64,000 nt of DNA from Streptomyces sp. NBC_00691 (GCF_036226665.1 NZ_CP109007.1:6696001-6760000); one strand, 5' to 3'; positions 1 through 8,063 are shown, counted from the stretch's first letter. Translations and numbers: made by a program. Notes: generated from the sequence alone by a model not told the origin.

Positions 1-251
1 TATTCGACCTGCGGCATGGCCCAGCTGGTGGGCAGCACGATCAGCGGGTGGCGGGTGGTGTCGGTGGACCCGGCGGGGGTGACGACGTTCGCCTTGAGGA
101 CGGTGCCGCCCTCTCCCACGATGTCGACGAAGCGGATGCCGGTGCCGGCGGTCTCTCCGGCCTCGCTCGCCTGGGCGGCGGGTGAGAGCCCGAGGGCCGT
201 CCCGGCCACGAGGGCGGCCGAGACGGCGAGGGCCAGGGGTGTGCGTCGCAC
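1..251 (-). CDS. N-terminal part of a secreted alpha/beta hydrolase (CocE/NonD or X-Pro dipeptidyl-peptidase type), cut by the window edge
   Basis: The frame opens at GTG 251, preceded by an AGGAG site about 8 nt upstream, and runs off the window after 83 codons. The first ~30 residues form a Sec signal peptide: an RR-containing n-region, a hydrophobic Ala/Leu/Val core and an AQA-type cleavage site. The mature start (GIRFVDIVGEGGTVLKANVV, then a PLIVLPTSWAMPQ stretch) resembles the first beta strands of secreted Streptomyces hydrolases of the CocE/NonD and S15 peptidase group. The nucleophile elbow lies outside the window, so the family is an inference from the N-terminus only. It is divergent from the P450 gene, and the two share an intergenic region rich in repeats. 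Confidence 0.6.
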   Translation of the reverse strand, partial: MRRTPLALAVSAALVAGTALGLSPAAQASEAGETAGTGIRFVDIVGEGGTVLKANVVTPAGSTDTTRHPLIVLPTSWAMPQVE

Positions 252-323
252 GGGTCACTCCTCACTGGGCACTGCTGGGTGGGCAGTGCGGGCGCTGATG
301 GGGGGCAGTGAAAGTGACCCGAC

Positions 324-379
324 GGTAACCGCGAAGCCTTACCCGTGGTAACTGGTCGGTAAGTTACGTGCGGGTAACG
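324..379. promoter_or_regulatory. Cluster of GTAA/TTAC inverted half-sites between the divergent hydrolase and P450 genes
   Basis: Four related symmetric elements lie within 56 bp: GGTAACC (324-330), TTACC-CGT-GGTAA (339-351), GTAA-G-TTAC (359-367) and a further GGTAAC (373-378). Repeated symmetric half-sites in a divergent promoter region suggest a cooperative repressor or activator site. The regulator is not identifiable here; the assignment is inference. Confidence 0.4.
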
Positions 380-383
380 ATTG

Positions 384-431
384 GTGGCGGTGTGGCGGTG
401 TGGCGGTGTGGCGGTGTGGCGGTGTGGCGCC
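384..431. repeat. Tandem 8-bp repeat GTGGCGGT, five perfect copies plus a partial sixth
   Basis: Perfect copies begin at 384, 392, 400, 408 and 416. A sixth, diverged unit (GTGGCGCC) begins at 424. The tract lies in the P450 leader, about 125 bp upstream of the chosen start codon, so copy number could change by slippage. Confidence 0.9.
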
Positions 432-556
432 GTCGAGCAGGGCGACGGCCTCCGCGAAGTCCGCGTGGGCCCTCTGTCGAAGTGTGCGACCAGTCCTGCG
501 AAAACCGCCTCCGACCTGTCATGGTGGATACGTCATCACCCCCGACGGGAGGTGCG

Positions 557-1816
557 GTGGAGGAATCGAGCGGCGTACCCGACGTCTTCGACCCACGGAT
601 CTACGCGACCGGGATCCCGCACGACCGCTTCCGTGTGCTGCGTGATCACGCCCCTGTCGCCTGGCAGGAGGAGCCCGAGATCCTGGGCTGGCCCGCCGGT
701 CCCGGATTCTGGGCCGTCACCCGGCACGCCGACGTCGTCCGGGTGCTCAAGGACTCCGGTACGTACTCCTCGTGCCTCGGTGCCACCCAGATCCGCGACC
801 CCGACCCCGCCGACCTGCCCTTCATCCGCCGCATGATGCTCAATCAGGACCCGCCGGAACACGGCAGGCTGAGGCGACTCGTGAGCCGGGCCTTCACCCC
901 GGGGCGGATCGAGCGGTTCGGTGCCACCGCGCGCGAACGGGCCCGGCAACTGCTCGCGAAGGCGATCGGGACCGGGGGCGAGGTGGACCTCGTCCAGACG
1001 GTCACCGACGACTACGCCCTGCTCAATCTCACCGATCTGCTCGGCGTGCCCCCGAGCGACCGGGGCCTGCTGCACACCTGGACCGAGCGGGTCATCGCCT
1101 ACCAGGACCCCGACGAACCGCCCGTCCTCGACGACGAGGGGAGGCCGGTCGATCCGCGCTCTCCCGCCATGCTGGCCGAGATGTTCGCCTACGCGCAGGA
1201 ACTCGCCGCCCACAAACGCGAGCATCCGGCCGACGACATCATGAGCGCGCTCGCCGCGTCCGAACTCGCCGACGCGGAGCTGGAGATGTTCTTCTTCCTG
1301 CTGACCGTCGCCGGGAACGACACGGTCCGCAGCGCCGCTCCCGGCGGACTCCTCGCCCTCGCCGAACACCCCGACGAACAGCGGAGATGGTGGAGGGGCG
1401 AGGTCGGCACCGACACGGCGGTGGACGAACTCCTGCGCGTCCATCCGCCCGTGCTCTCGTTCCGCCGCACGGCCGCCGTCGACACCGAACTCGCCGGGCG
1501 GACGATCCGTCGCGGCGACAAGGTCGTCGTCCTCCACGCCTCCGCCAACCACGACGAGCGCGTCTTCGCCGACCCGCACCGGCTCGACCTCGGCCGGAGC
1601 CCCAACCCCCACGTGTCCTTCGGTGACGGCCCGCACGTCTGCCTCGGCGCGCACTTCGCCCGGCTTCAGCTGCGCGTGCTCCACGAGGAGGTGCGCCGGG
1701 CCTGCCCCGGCGGCCTGGAGCTCTCCGGCCCGCCCCGCCGCCTCGTCTCCAACTTCATCAACGGCATCACGTCGCTGCCGGTACGACGACCGGGGCCGTC
1801 CGCGCCGCGCGGGTGA
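557..1816 (+). CDS. Cytochrome P450 monooxygenase
   Basis: Haem-thiolate monooxygenase of about 419 residues, soluble and needing separate ferredoxin/reductase partners that are not in this window. It has the I-helix oxygen-activation motif AGNDT, the K-helix ExxR (ELLR, followed by VHPP), and the Cys-ligand loop FGDGPHVCLG. The segment NPHVSFG just before the Cys loop and the N-terminal VFDPRIYATGIPHDRFR recall the CYP124/125/142-like actinobacterial clan that acts on steroid, terpenoid or fatty substrates; the substrate cannot be read from sequence. GTG 557 has GGAGG 4 nt upstream. ATG 521 in the same frame is an alternative without a ribosome-binding site. The last 50 bp overlap the convergent downstream gene. 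Confidence 0.85.
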   Translation: MEESSGVPDVFDPRIYATGIPHDRFRVLRDHAPVAWQEEPEILGWPAGPGFWAVTRHADVVRVLKDSGTYSSCLGATQIRDPDPADLPFIRRMMLNQDPPEHGRLRRLVSRAFTPGRIERFGATARERARQLLAKAIGTGGEVDLVQTVTDDYALLNLTDLLGVPPSDRGLLHTWTERVIAYQDPDEPPVLDDEGRPVDPRSPAMLAEMFAYAQELAAHKREHPADDIMSALAASELADAELEMFFFLLTVAGNDTVRSAAPGGLLALAEHPDEQRRWWRGEVGTDTAVDELLRVHPPVLSFRRTAAVDTELAGRTIRRGDKVVVLHASANHDERVFADPHRLDLGRSPNPHVSFGDGPHVCLGAHFARLQLRVLHEEVRRACPGGLELSGPPRRLVSNFINGITSLPVRRPGPSAPRG

Positions 1817-2498
1817 CATCGGCCACCAGCTCCACCACATCAGGGCCGTACGCCTGGGAGTTGACGACCTTGAGGAGCACCACGAAGGACCCGGATCGGT
1901 GCAGTCCCGCCAACTCCTCGTAGTGGCGTGCGAGATAGCGGGTCGCCGCCTGGTTGGTGATCGCCCGCTGTCCGCAGAAGAGGAACACCGGCCGGCCGCC
2001 CTCCCCGGCGGTGAGCCGGGCGAGGATCACGTACTCGCTGATCCCCGGCTCCGAGGGGTAGCGCTCCCCGCCGATCAGGAACGCCCCGCGATCGGCGCTC
2101 GGTTCGACCTCGACGTTCACATCGATGCCCGGGAGGAGGGTCGCCAGATGCGCGGCCATCCGCCGGTTCGAGTAGGGGCCGCCGACGCAGAACTCGGTCC
2201 GGTCGCCGAACCCCTGGTGGGTCTGGTCGTGCGAGAGTATCCGGGCCTGTGCGCCGCAGTCCTTGATCAGCGCCGACAGTTCGAGCAGCGCGAACACGTC
2301 GAACCGGTGCACCGAGCGGTCGCCGCCGGACTCCCTGTTCACCACGAGCAGGCACTCCGAGTTCCCCGGCAGGCCGAAGAACTCCTGCTTGCGGCGGAGC
2401 CTCCGCCGCCAGAGGTACGTGCGGCCCAGCCAGCCGAGCGAGGCGCTGACCCCCGTGGCCAGCACCCCGAGCACGATGTTGCGCAGGTCTTCGTCCAT
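1767..2498 (-). CDS. Membrane-anchored conserved protein of unknown function
   Basis: 243 residues. A single transmembrane segment near the N-terminus (about residues 6-24, NIVLGVLATGVSASLGWLG) is followed by the basic patch YLWRRRLRRK, consistent with a cytoplasmic domain anchored by its N-terminus. The remainder is an alpha/beta globular region with LLVVNRES, FALLELSALIKD and ISEYVILARL stretches; I do not recognise a catalytic motif. ATG 2498 is preceded by a TAGCAT -10-like hexamer 8 nt away and lacks a ribosome-binding site. Its 3' end overlaps the P450 3' end by 50 bp on the opposite strand. A function should not be assigned. Confidence 0.75.
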   Translation of the reverse strand: MDEDLRNIVLGVLATGVSASLGWLGRTYLWRRRLRRKQEFFGLPGNSECLLVVNRESGGDRSVHRFDVFALLELSALIKDCGAQARILSHDQTHQGFGDRTEFCVGGPYSNRRMAAHLATLLPGIDVNVEVEPSADRGAFLIGGERYPSEPGISEYVILARLTAGEGGRPVFLFCGQRAITNQAATRYLARHYEELAGLHRSGSFVVLLKVVNSQAYGPDVVELVADVTRAARTAPVVVPAAT

Positions 2499-2603
2499 GG
2501 GCGCGCATGCTAGCGGGGAAACGGTCTCCTGTTCGAGGCGGTCCTGACGGGAGGGGCCGGGGGAAGTTACGCTGCGCGGACGGTCATTGACTGGAGGTAG
2601 GGA

Positions 2604-4418
2604 ATGCGTCGCTCCGCCGCTGGGAAGGTCTCCGTTCTCGCCGTCGCGGCGACGGTGCTCTCGATGGGTGCCGCCGCCCCGCCCACGGCCCCACCGGCCG
2701 TCGCGCCACCGCCCGTCAAGGAACCCGTGGCCGTCGGCTACGGCGGAGCCGTGGCCAGCGTGGACGCCGACGCCTCGGCCGCCGGTGTCGAGGTGCTCCG
2801 CAAGGGCGGCAACGCCGTGGACGCCGCCGTCGCCGTCGCGGCCGCGCTCGGCGTCACCGAGCCCTACTCGGCGGGCATCGGGGGCGGCGGCTACTTCGTC
2901 TACTACGACGCGAAGAGCCGTACGGTCCACACCGTCGACGGACGCGAGACCGCGCCCCGCTCGGCCGACGCGAACCTCTTCGTGGAGAACGGCACACCGA
3001 TCCCCTTCGAGGAGGGGATGACCAGCGGCCGCGGCGTCGGCACCCCCGGCACCCCGGCGACCTGGAAGACCGCCCTGGACGCCTGGGGCAGCAAGCGGCT
3101 CGGCACCCTGCTCGAACCCGCTGAGCGGCTCGCCCGCGAGGGCTTCACCGTCGACGCCACCTTCCGGGCGCAGACCGCCGGCAACGAGGCGCGGTTCCGT
3201 GACTTCCCCGCCAGCTCCCGGCTCTTCCTGCCCGGCGGGGAGTTGCCCGTCGTCGGCTCGGTCTTCAGGAATCCCGACCTCGCCCGTACGTACGAGAAGC
3301 TCGGACGCGAGGGGGTCGGTGCGCTCTACCGGGGCCCGCTCGCCCGGGACATCGTGAACACCGTCCGTACGCCCCCGGTCCGCGAGGGCGCCACCCGGAA
3401 GGTCCGGTCCGGCGATCTGACGGAGCGCGACCTCGCCGCGTACCGAACCGAGTTCCGCAAGCCCACCAAGGTCTCCTACCGGGGTCTCGACGTCTACGGC
3501 ATGCCCCCGTCCTCCTCCGGCGGAACGAGCGTCGGCGAGGCCCTCAACATCCTGGAAGGCACCGACCTCGCGCACGCCTCCCCGGCCCGCTATCTGCACC
3601 GCTTCATCGAGTCGAGCCGCATCGCCTTCGCGGACCGGGGCCGCTGGGTCGGCGACCCCGCCTTCGAGTCCGTCCCGACGCGCGGGCTGCTCTCCCAGCG
3701 GTACGCCGACTCACGCGCCTGCCTGATCCGGGATGACGCGGCGCTGACCAGTCCCCTCGCGCCCGGCGACCCGAACAGCCCGGTGCCGTGCGCGAGCGGC
3801 GGCACGGCGGCCCCGACCACGTACGAGGGGGAGAACACCACCCACCTGACGGTGTCCGACAAGTGGGGCAACGTCGTCGCCTACACCCTCACCATCGAGT
3901 CCACCGGCGGCAGCGGGATCACGGTGCCGGGCCGGGGCTTCCTGCTCAACAACGAGCTGACCGACTTCTCCTTCGCCCCGGCGAACCCGGCCGTGCACGA
4001 CCCGAACCTGCCCGGGCCCGCCAAGCGGCCGCGCTCCTCGATCTCGCCGACGATCGTCCTCGACGGGCACGACCGGCCGGTGCTCGCGCTCGGGTCGCCG
4101 GGCGGCGCGACCATCATCACGACGGTCCTCCAGACCCTCACCGGGGTCGTCGACCGCGGCCTGCCGCTCGTCGACGCGATCGCCGCGCCGCGGGCGAGTC
4201 AGCGCAACCAGGCCACCACCGAGCTCGAACCCGGACTGTGGAACAGCCCGGTCCGGGCGGAACTCGAGGCCATCGGGCACGGATTCCGGCAGAACCCGGA
4301 GATCGGCGCGGCGACCGGCGTCCAGCGTCTGCCGGACGGCCGCTGGGTGGCAGCGGCCGAGACCGTCCGCAGGGGCGGCGGTTCGGCGATGGTGGTCAGG
4401 CCGGCGGGCGAGCGGTGA
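2604..4418 (+). CDS. ggt: Secreted gamma-glutamyltransferase (glutathione/gamma-glutamyl hydrolase)
   Basis: 604-residue Ntn-hydrolase precursor. It cleaves gamma-glutamyl bonds and autoprocesses into large and small subunits. An N-terminal signal sequence (residues 1 to about 28, VSVLAVAATVLSMGAAA) places it outside the membrane. GGNAVDAAVAVAAALGVTEPYSAGIGG-type family sequence starts near residue 70, and the autocleavage site ENTTHLTVSDKWGN has Thr412 as the predicted nucleophile, the equivalent of Thr391 in E. coli. The C-terminal SPGGATIITTVLQTL segment matches the small-subunit substrate loop. GGAGG lies 6 nt before ATG 2604, and a TTACGCT -10-like element lies near 2567. Streptomyces use mycothiol rather than glutathione, so the natural substrate is open. 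A strong hairpin follows the stop codon. Confidence 0.93.
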   Translation: MRRSAAGKVSVLAVAATVLSMGAAAPPTAPPAVAPPPVKEPVAVGYGGAVASVDADASAAGVEVLRKGGNAVDAAVAVAAALGVTEPYSAGIGGGGYFVYYDAKSRTVHTVDGRETAPRSADANLFVENGTPIPFEEGMTSGRGVGTPGTPATWKTALDAWGSKRLGTLLEPAERLAREGFTVDATFRAQTAGNEARFRDFPASSRLFLPGGELPVVGSVFRNPDLARTYEKLGREGVGALYRGPLARDIVNTVRTPPVREGATRKVRSGDLTERDLAAYRTEFRKPTKVSYRGLDVYGMPPSSSGGTSVGEALNILEGTDLAHASPARYLHRFIESSRIAFADRGRWVGDPAFESVPTRGLLSQRYADSRACLIRDDAALTSPLAPGDPNSPVPCASGGTAAPTTYEGENTTHLTVSDKWGNVVAYTLTIESTGGSGITVPGRGFLLNNELTDFSFAPANPAVHDPNLPGPAKRPRSSISPTIVLDGHDRPVLALGSPGGATIITTVLQTLTGVVDRGLPLVDAIAAPRASQRNQATTELEPGLWNSPVRAELEAIGHGFRQNPEIGAATGVQRLPDGRWVAAAETVRRGGGSAMVVRPAGER

Positions 4419-4421
4419 CGA

Positions 4422-4445
4422 GAGGGGGCACGCGGGTGCCCCCTC
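4422..4445 (+). terminator. Perfect 10-bp hairpin after ggt
   Basis: GAGGGGGCAC, loop GCGG, GTGCCCCCTC, four nucleotides after the ggt stop codon. There is no U-tract, which is normal for streptomycete terminators. It may also end the converging map transcript. Confidence 0.75.
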
Positions 4446-4477
4446 CTCCTCCGCGGCGGACGCGCGTTCCCGGTGTC

Positions 4478-5245
4478 CTACAGGGCCGTCAGCACCCGCG
4501 GGCCGTCGTCCGTGATCGCCACCGTGTGCTCGGCGTGCGAGGCGCGAGAGCCGTCGACCGTACGGATCGTCCAGCCGTCACGCGCCGTGTAGTGGTCGTC
4601 CGTGCCGCCCCCGATGAGCATCGGCTCGATCGCGAGCACCATCCCGTGGCGCAGTCTCATGCCCCGGCCCGGCCGTCCCTCGTTGGGGACGCCCGGGTCC
4701 TCGTGCATCGTGCGGCCGATGCCGTGGCCGCCGAAGCCGTCCGGGATGCCGAACCCGGCGGCGCGGCCCACCCGGCCGATGGCGTGCGCGATGTCGCCGA
4801 TGCGGTTGCCGACGACGGCGGCCGCGATGCCCGCCTCCAGCGCCTCCTCCGCCGCGGCGATCAGCCGGGCGTCCTCGGGCCGGGCCGGGCCGACCGTGAA
4901 GCTGATCGCCGAGTCGCCCGCCCAGCCGCCGAGCAGGGCCCCGCAGTCCGCCGAGACCAGGTCGCCCGGGGCCAGCCGGGTGTCGTCGGGGATGCCGTGG
5001 ACGATCGCGTCGTTCACGGAGACGCACACGACCGCGGGGAACGGCACCGGCGCCCACTCCGGGCGGTAGCCGAGGAAGGGGGATCCGGCGCCCGCCTCGG
5101 CGAGGACCTCCCGCGCGGCCCGGTCGAGGTCGGTCAGCGGCACGCCGGGCGCCGCCTTCTCCCGTACGGCCGCGAGGGCGCGGGCCACCACCCGGCCCGC
5201 CTCACGCATCGCGGCCAGGTTCTCGTTCGTCTTGATCTCCACCAT
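4478..5245 (-). CDS. map: Type I methionine aminopeptidase, second copy
   Basis: 255-residue M24 metallopeptidase that removes the initiator Met from nascent proteins. The pita-bread fold signatures are present: VCVSVNDAIVHGIP, the metal ligands in DLVSADCGALLGGWAGDSAISFTV, the His of GGHGIGRTMHEDPGVPN, and the Glu near the C-terminus in VLAIEPML and AEHTVAITDDG. The usual streptomycete map lies in the ribosomal secY-adk-map-infA region, so this is probably an additional paralogue. ATG 5245 lacks a ribosome-binding site. A TATAGT hexamer ends 7 nt before it, which predicts a leaderless mRNA from the promoter shared with the XRE gene. Confidence 0.92.
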   Translation of the reverse strand: MVEIKTNENLAAMREAGRVVARALAAVREKAAPGVPLTDLDRAAREVLAEAGAGSPFLGYRPEWAPVPFPAVVCVSVNDAIVHGIPDDTRLAPGDLVSADCGALLGGWAGDSAISFTVGPARPEDARLIAAAEEALEAGIAAAVVGNRIGDIAHAIGRVGRAAGFGIPDGFGGHGIGRTMHEDPGVPNEGRPGRGMRLRHGMVLAIEPMLIGGGTDDHYTARDGWTIRTVDGSRASHAEHTVAITDDGPRVLTAL

Positions 5246-5277
5246 GCCAATTACTATACCGGTATTAGTATGGCGTC
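5246..5277. promoter_or_regulatory. Symmetric divergent promoter of map and the XRE gene, both predicted leaderless, with central palindrome
   Basis: Only 32 bp separate the two ATGs. On the minus strand TATAGT (5258 to 5253) ends 7 nt before the map start. On the plus strand TAGTAT (5266-5271) ends 6 nt before the XRE start. Between and overlapping them is the near-perfect palindrome TACTATACC/GGTATTAGTA (5252-5270), whose core ATACCGGTAT is exact. The two promoters cannot be occupied independently because any protein on the palindrome covers both -10 boxes. Autoregulation by the XRE protein is the simplest inference. Confidence 0.65.
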
Positions 5278-5529
5278 ATGGTGCGCACACCCCTGACCCC
5301 CGAAGAGCGCGAGCGCGGCGAGCGCCTCGGCCTGTTCCTGCGCGAAGCGCGCGGCGAGCGGTCGATGGTCGAGATCGCCGCCGCCGCCGGCCTGTCCGCC
5401 GAGACCCTCCGCAAGATCGAGACGGGCCGGGCTCCCACCCCGGCGTTCTTCACCGTCGCGGCCCTCGCCCGGGTCCTCGGTCTCTCCATGGACGAGCTGG
5501 TCGTCCGCTGCGCGCTCGCACCCGTCTGA
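5278..5529 (+). CDS. Small XRE-family helix-turn-helix regulator
   Basis: 83 residues, essentially one HTH_3 domain: RLGLFLREARGERSMVEIAA, then the turn and recognition helix AAGLSAETLRKIETGRAP, then TVAALARVLGLSMDELV. There is no additional sensor domain, so it is likely a dimeric DNA-binding protein responding by level or partner. It is divergent from the extra map gene across a 32-bp shared promoter. ATG 5278 has no ribosome-binding site, and TAGTAT ends 6 nt upstream. It most likely represses itself and map. Confidence 0.88.
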   Translation: MVRTPLTPEERERGERLGLFLREARGERSMVEIAAAAGLSAETLRKIETGRAPTPAFFTVAALARVLGLSMDELVVRCALAPV

Positions 5530-5596
5530 CGGCCCGGACTCCGGGCGCTCGGAAACTCGGTGGCGCACCGGACCGGCACGGCCGATCATGCGAGGC

Positions 5597-6160
5597 ATGA
5601 GCGACGAACTCGCACGATGGACCACGGCGACCGTCTACCCCGACATGTGGGTGGACCCGGACGACGACCCCCGCAACAACAACGGGGATGTCGCCTCGGA
5701 GGGTGAGCTCGCGACGTTGCGGGACGGCCTGCGGGACTTCCGCCTGACCCTGCGGATGAAGTGCGAGGGGCTGGACGCGGAGCAGCTCGCCCGGCGTTCG
5801 GTCCCGCCGTCGACCATGTCGCTGCTCGGCCTGGTCCGGCACCTCGCCGAGGTGGAGCGGGACTGGCGCAACTGGATCAGTGACGGTGAGCCGCTGCCGA
5901 AGCTCTACGGCCGGCGGGACGCGGACTTCGACGGCGCCGTCGCCGACCAGGCCGTGGTCGACGCCGCGTTCGCCGATCTGGAGCGCGAACAGGCGGCGCT
6001 CGACGCCGAGCTGGCAGGGCACCCGGACCTCGGCGCCCGCGTGGGGAAGGACGGCATCGCGATCCGGGAGCTGATGGTGCACCGGATCGACGAGTACGCC
6101 CGCCACTGCGGCCACGCCGACCTGCTGCGCGAGTGCGTCGACGGCAGGGTCGGCCAGTGA
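5597..6160 (+). CDS. DinB-family (DUF664) protein, mycothiol-dependent type
   Basis: 187 residues. The four-helix-bundle DinB fold carries three metal-ligand histidine positions: LVRHLAEVERDW and the paired LMVHRIDEYARHCGHADLLRE. The HxxxxxxHxGHxDLLRE ending is characteristic of DUF664 proteins, which are thought to act with mycothiol or bacillithiol in thiol transfer or detoxification. ATG 5597 is preferred over ATG 5588 because alignment to the family normally starts near MSDELARW. There is no ribosome-binding site, and GATCAT lies 7 nt upstream as a weak -10. Confidence 0.8.
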   Translation: MSDELARWTTATVYPDMWVDPDDDPRNNNGDVASEGELATLRDGLRDFRLTLRMKCEGLDAEQLARRSVPPSTMSLLGLVRHLAEVERDWRNWISDGEPLPKLYGRRDADFDGAVADQAVVDAAFADLEREQAALDAELAGHPDLGARVGKDGIAIRELMVHRIDEYARHCGHADLLRECVDGRVGQ

Positions 6161-6256
6161 CGCGCGGGGCGGCTGACGCCGGCCGGCCGGGCGCCGGACC
6201 CCTCGTCGCCGGGAAGCCCCTGCCCCATGCCTCCGGCCCGGCATAGGCTCCCGGGC

Positions 6257-6640
6257 ATGATGCCCGAAGAGCTGCGGCACGGCCGCTACGTCAGCCTGAC
6301 CACCTACCGCAAGAACGGGACGGGGGTCGCGACACCCGTCTGGTACGCGGTGGACGGCGACGAGCTGTACGCCTGGACCCGCACGGACTCCTGGAAGGTC
6401 AAGCGGCTGCGGAACGACCCGAAGGTCGAGGTCGCCGTCTGCGACCTGCGCGGCAACATCGCCGAGGGCGCGGAGCGCTTCACCGGCGAGGGCCGGCTGG
6501 TGACGGGTGAGGAGCTGCGCCGGATCCGGGGCCTGCTCTCGCGCAAGTACACCTGGCAGTACTGGCTCACCGACGTGCCCGCCATGCTCGTCCGGCTCGG
6601 GAAGCGCCCGCACACCGGGATCGTCGTGCGATTCGGGTGA
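6257..6640 (+). CDS. PPOX-class F420-dependent oxidoreductase (split beta-barrel)
   Basis: 127 residues, the usual size for this small family. The N-terminal strand pattern RYVSLTTYRKNGTGVATPVWYAVDGDELYAWT, followed by KVKRLRNDPKVEVAVCDLRG, is the F420H2- or FMN-binding split barrel fold of the Rv1155/Rv2074 group. The C-terminal KYTWQYWL and GIVVRFG stretches are typical. It probably acts as a dimer reducing quinones, biliverdin or another enone; the substrate is unknown. ATG 6257 follows TAGGCT (6244-6249) by 7 nt and has no ribosome-binding site, so it is likely leaderless. Confidence 0.8.
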   Translation: MMPEELRHGRYVSLTTYRKNGTGVATPVWYAVDGDELYAWTRTDSWKVKRLRNDPKVEVAVCDLRGNIAEGAERFTGEGRLVTGEELRRIRGLLSRKYTWQYWLTDVPAMLVRLGKRPHTGIVVRFG

Positions 6641-6669
6641 TCGGCGCGGCAGGGCACGCGCAGGAAAAC

Positions 6670-6703
6670 GGTCCGTAGTCGTCCCGTAACACGACTGCGG
6701 TCC
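6670..6703. promoter_or_regulatory. Imperfect 13-bp inverted repeat upstream of the unknown gene at 6756
   Basis: GGTCCGTAGTCGT (6670-6682) and its near-complement ACGACTGCGGTCC (6691-6703) match at 11 of 13 positions across an 8-nt spacer. The inner AGTCGT/ACGACT is exact. It lies 53 bp before the start codon and about 30 bp after the preceding stop, so it could be an operator or a terminator of the PPOX gene. Confidence 0.45.
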
Positions 6704-6755
6704 AATACCCGCGGACCGGAAGGTTCCAGTCGACGGCGGGGCAGGTGCGGAACGT

Positions 6756-8027
6756 ATGACGGTGTATCGACTCCCGGTGGAAATGGCCACGTTCAGAGAC
6801 TGGCTGGCGGAACTCGCGCGCCGCATCCCGCCGGGCGGCGGCTGGTACGGAGTCTTCGCCGCACGTGACCCGGACGGGCTGCGGGCCTGCTTCGACGGTA
6901 CGGAGATCCTGCCCTGGGACATCGTCGAGTCCCTGCTCCAGGACGCCGGCGAGCCCGTCGGGGGGCCGCTCGCCCTCCGGGGCGGAACGCTGTACGCGGC
7001 GGCCACCGGCGTCCACGACCGCCGCCCCGGCGGAGCGGCGGCGCTCACCGAACGCCGGGAGCTCATGGAACGCGAACGCCGGTACGCCGAGTCCCGGGCC
7101 CGCGACCTGGGCGACCGGCTCCGCGCGACCCCGGCCCCCGGCCCGGACGACACGGCCCGCCTGGAGCACGACCTGGCGTGGACGCGCGACGACCACGCGC
7201 GGGCGACGGCCCGCGTCGCCGATCTGACGGACCGGCTCGTACGGCTGGGGGAGCGGGGCGAGGGCGGGGCGCCGCCGGCACCGGCCGAGCGCCGCCCGCG
7301 CGGCGCGCGTTACGCGTGGCTGGACGGCGGTGCCGAGGACCAGGGTCCGGCGCCCGCACCCGTTCCCGTCCTCCCCGCCGGGGGAGCTGCGCCGCGCGGA
7401 GCCCGGTTCGGGGGCGCCGCCCGGCCCGCCCGCCCCGCCGGGGCCGGGGCGCCCGCCGGCGTCGACCCGGCCGTGCTCGCCGATGCCGCTGCCGCCGAGG
7501 CGGGCCGCGCCGCCGCCAACGCGGTCTACGCGCTCCAGCGACTCCGCGCCCAGGGCCGGAGCGGCGAGGCCCACGCGCTGCTCTGCGAGGCCCTCGAAGG
7601 GCCGCCTTCCAGGCTTCCCGCCCTCGCCGGTGAGCTGCACCGGGCCGGGCTGGACGCCGACTGGTCCATCCTGCTCTGGGAGGCGGCCTCCCTGCCGCCC
7701 GGCCGGCTGGCCGCCGTGGCCGGGGTGCTCGCCGACGCGGGCCGGACCGCCGACTGCGATCAGCTGCTCCGGCAGGGCGTGGCCCGCCCCGTCGAGGAAC
7801 TCGCCGGAGCCTGCGCCGCCCTGCGGGCCGAGGGGCACCACCGCGAGGCCCGCGCGCTGCTCACCGCGTTCGTCCGGGTCCGGGCCCCCGAGGACGCGGC
7901 CCGCCTGGCGGCCGAGGACCCCCGGGGTCTCGCTCCTCGACTCCTCGAAGCCGCCCGAGCGGTGTCCGCGGCCCGTGAGGGCGAGCTGCTGCACGCCCTC
8001 CGGGTGGCCGGGCTCGCGGGCGCCTGA
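6756..8027 (+). CDS. Unknown protein: N-terminal adaptor-like domain, coiled coil, Pro/Ala linker, Ala-rich helical repeats
   Basis: 423 residues with no recognised family. Residues 1-95 form a compact domain (FRDWLAELARRIPPGGGWYGVFAARDPDGL, then ILPWDIVESLLQDAG). Residues ~95-165 are strongly charged and heptad-like (LTERRELMERERRYAESRARDLGDRL; DHARATARVADLTDRLVRLG), predicted coiled coil. Residues ~165-245 are a low-complexity Pro/Ala/Gly linker. Residues ~245-420 are Ala/Leu-rich helical pairs with a recurring GxxxEAxALL pattern, like TPR or HEAT solenoids. There is no signal peptide or membrane segment. An adaptor or scaffold role is plausible but unproven. An inverted repeat precedes it and a hairpin follows. 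Confidence 0.7.
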   Translation: MTVYRLPVEMATFRDWLAELARRIPPGGGWYGVFAARDPDGLRACFDGTEILPWDIVESLLQDAGEPVGGPLALRGGTLYAAATGVHDRRPGGAAALTERRELMERERRYAESRARDLGDRLRATPAPGPDDTARLEHDLAWTRDDHARATARVADLTDRLVRLGERGEGGAPPAPAERRPRGARYAWLDGGAEDQGPAPAPVPVLPAGGAAPRGARFGGAARPARPAGAGAPAGVDPAVLADAAAAEAGRAAANAVYALQRLRAQGRSGEAHALLCEALEGPPSRLPALAGELHRAGLDADWSILLWEAASLPPGRLAAVAGVLADAGRTADCDQLLRQGVARPVEELAGACAALRAEGHHREARALLTAFVRVRAPEDAARLAAEDPRGLAPRLLEAARAVSAAREGELLHALRVAGLAGA

Positions 8028-8063
8028 CCCGTCCCGGCGGGTCTCCCCGCAGGGGTCGGAGAG

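Noticed and set aside
384..431. CRISPR array
   Set aside because: The repeats are contiguous 8-mers without spacers, and no cas gene is present.
536..1840. A 434-codon open frame antisense to the P450 gene
   Set aside because: The P450 frame has all catalytic motifs; the antisense translation is low-complexity Gly/Val/Glu/Arg.
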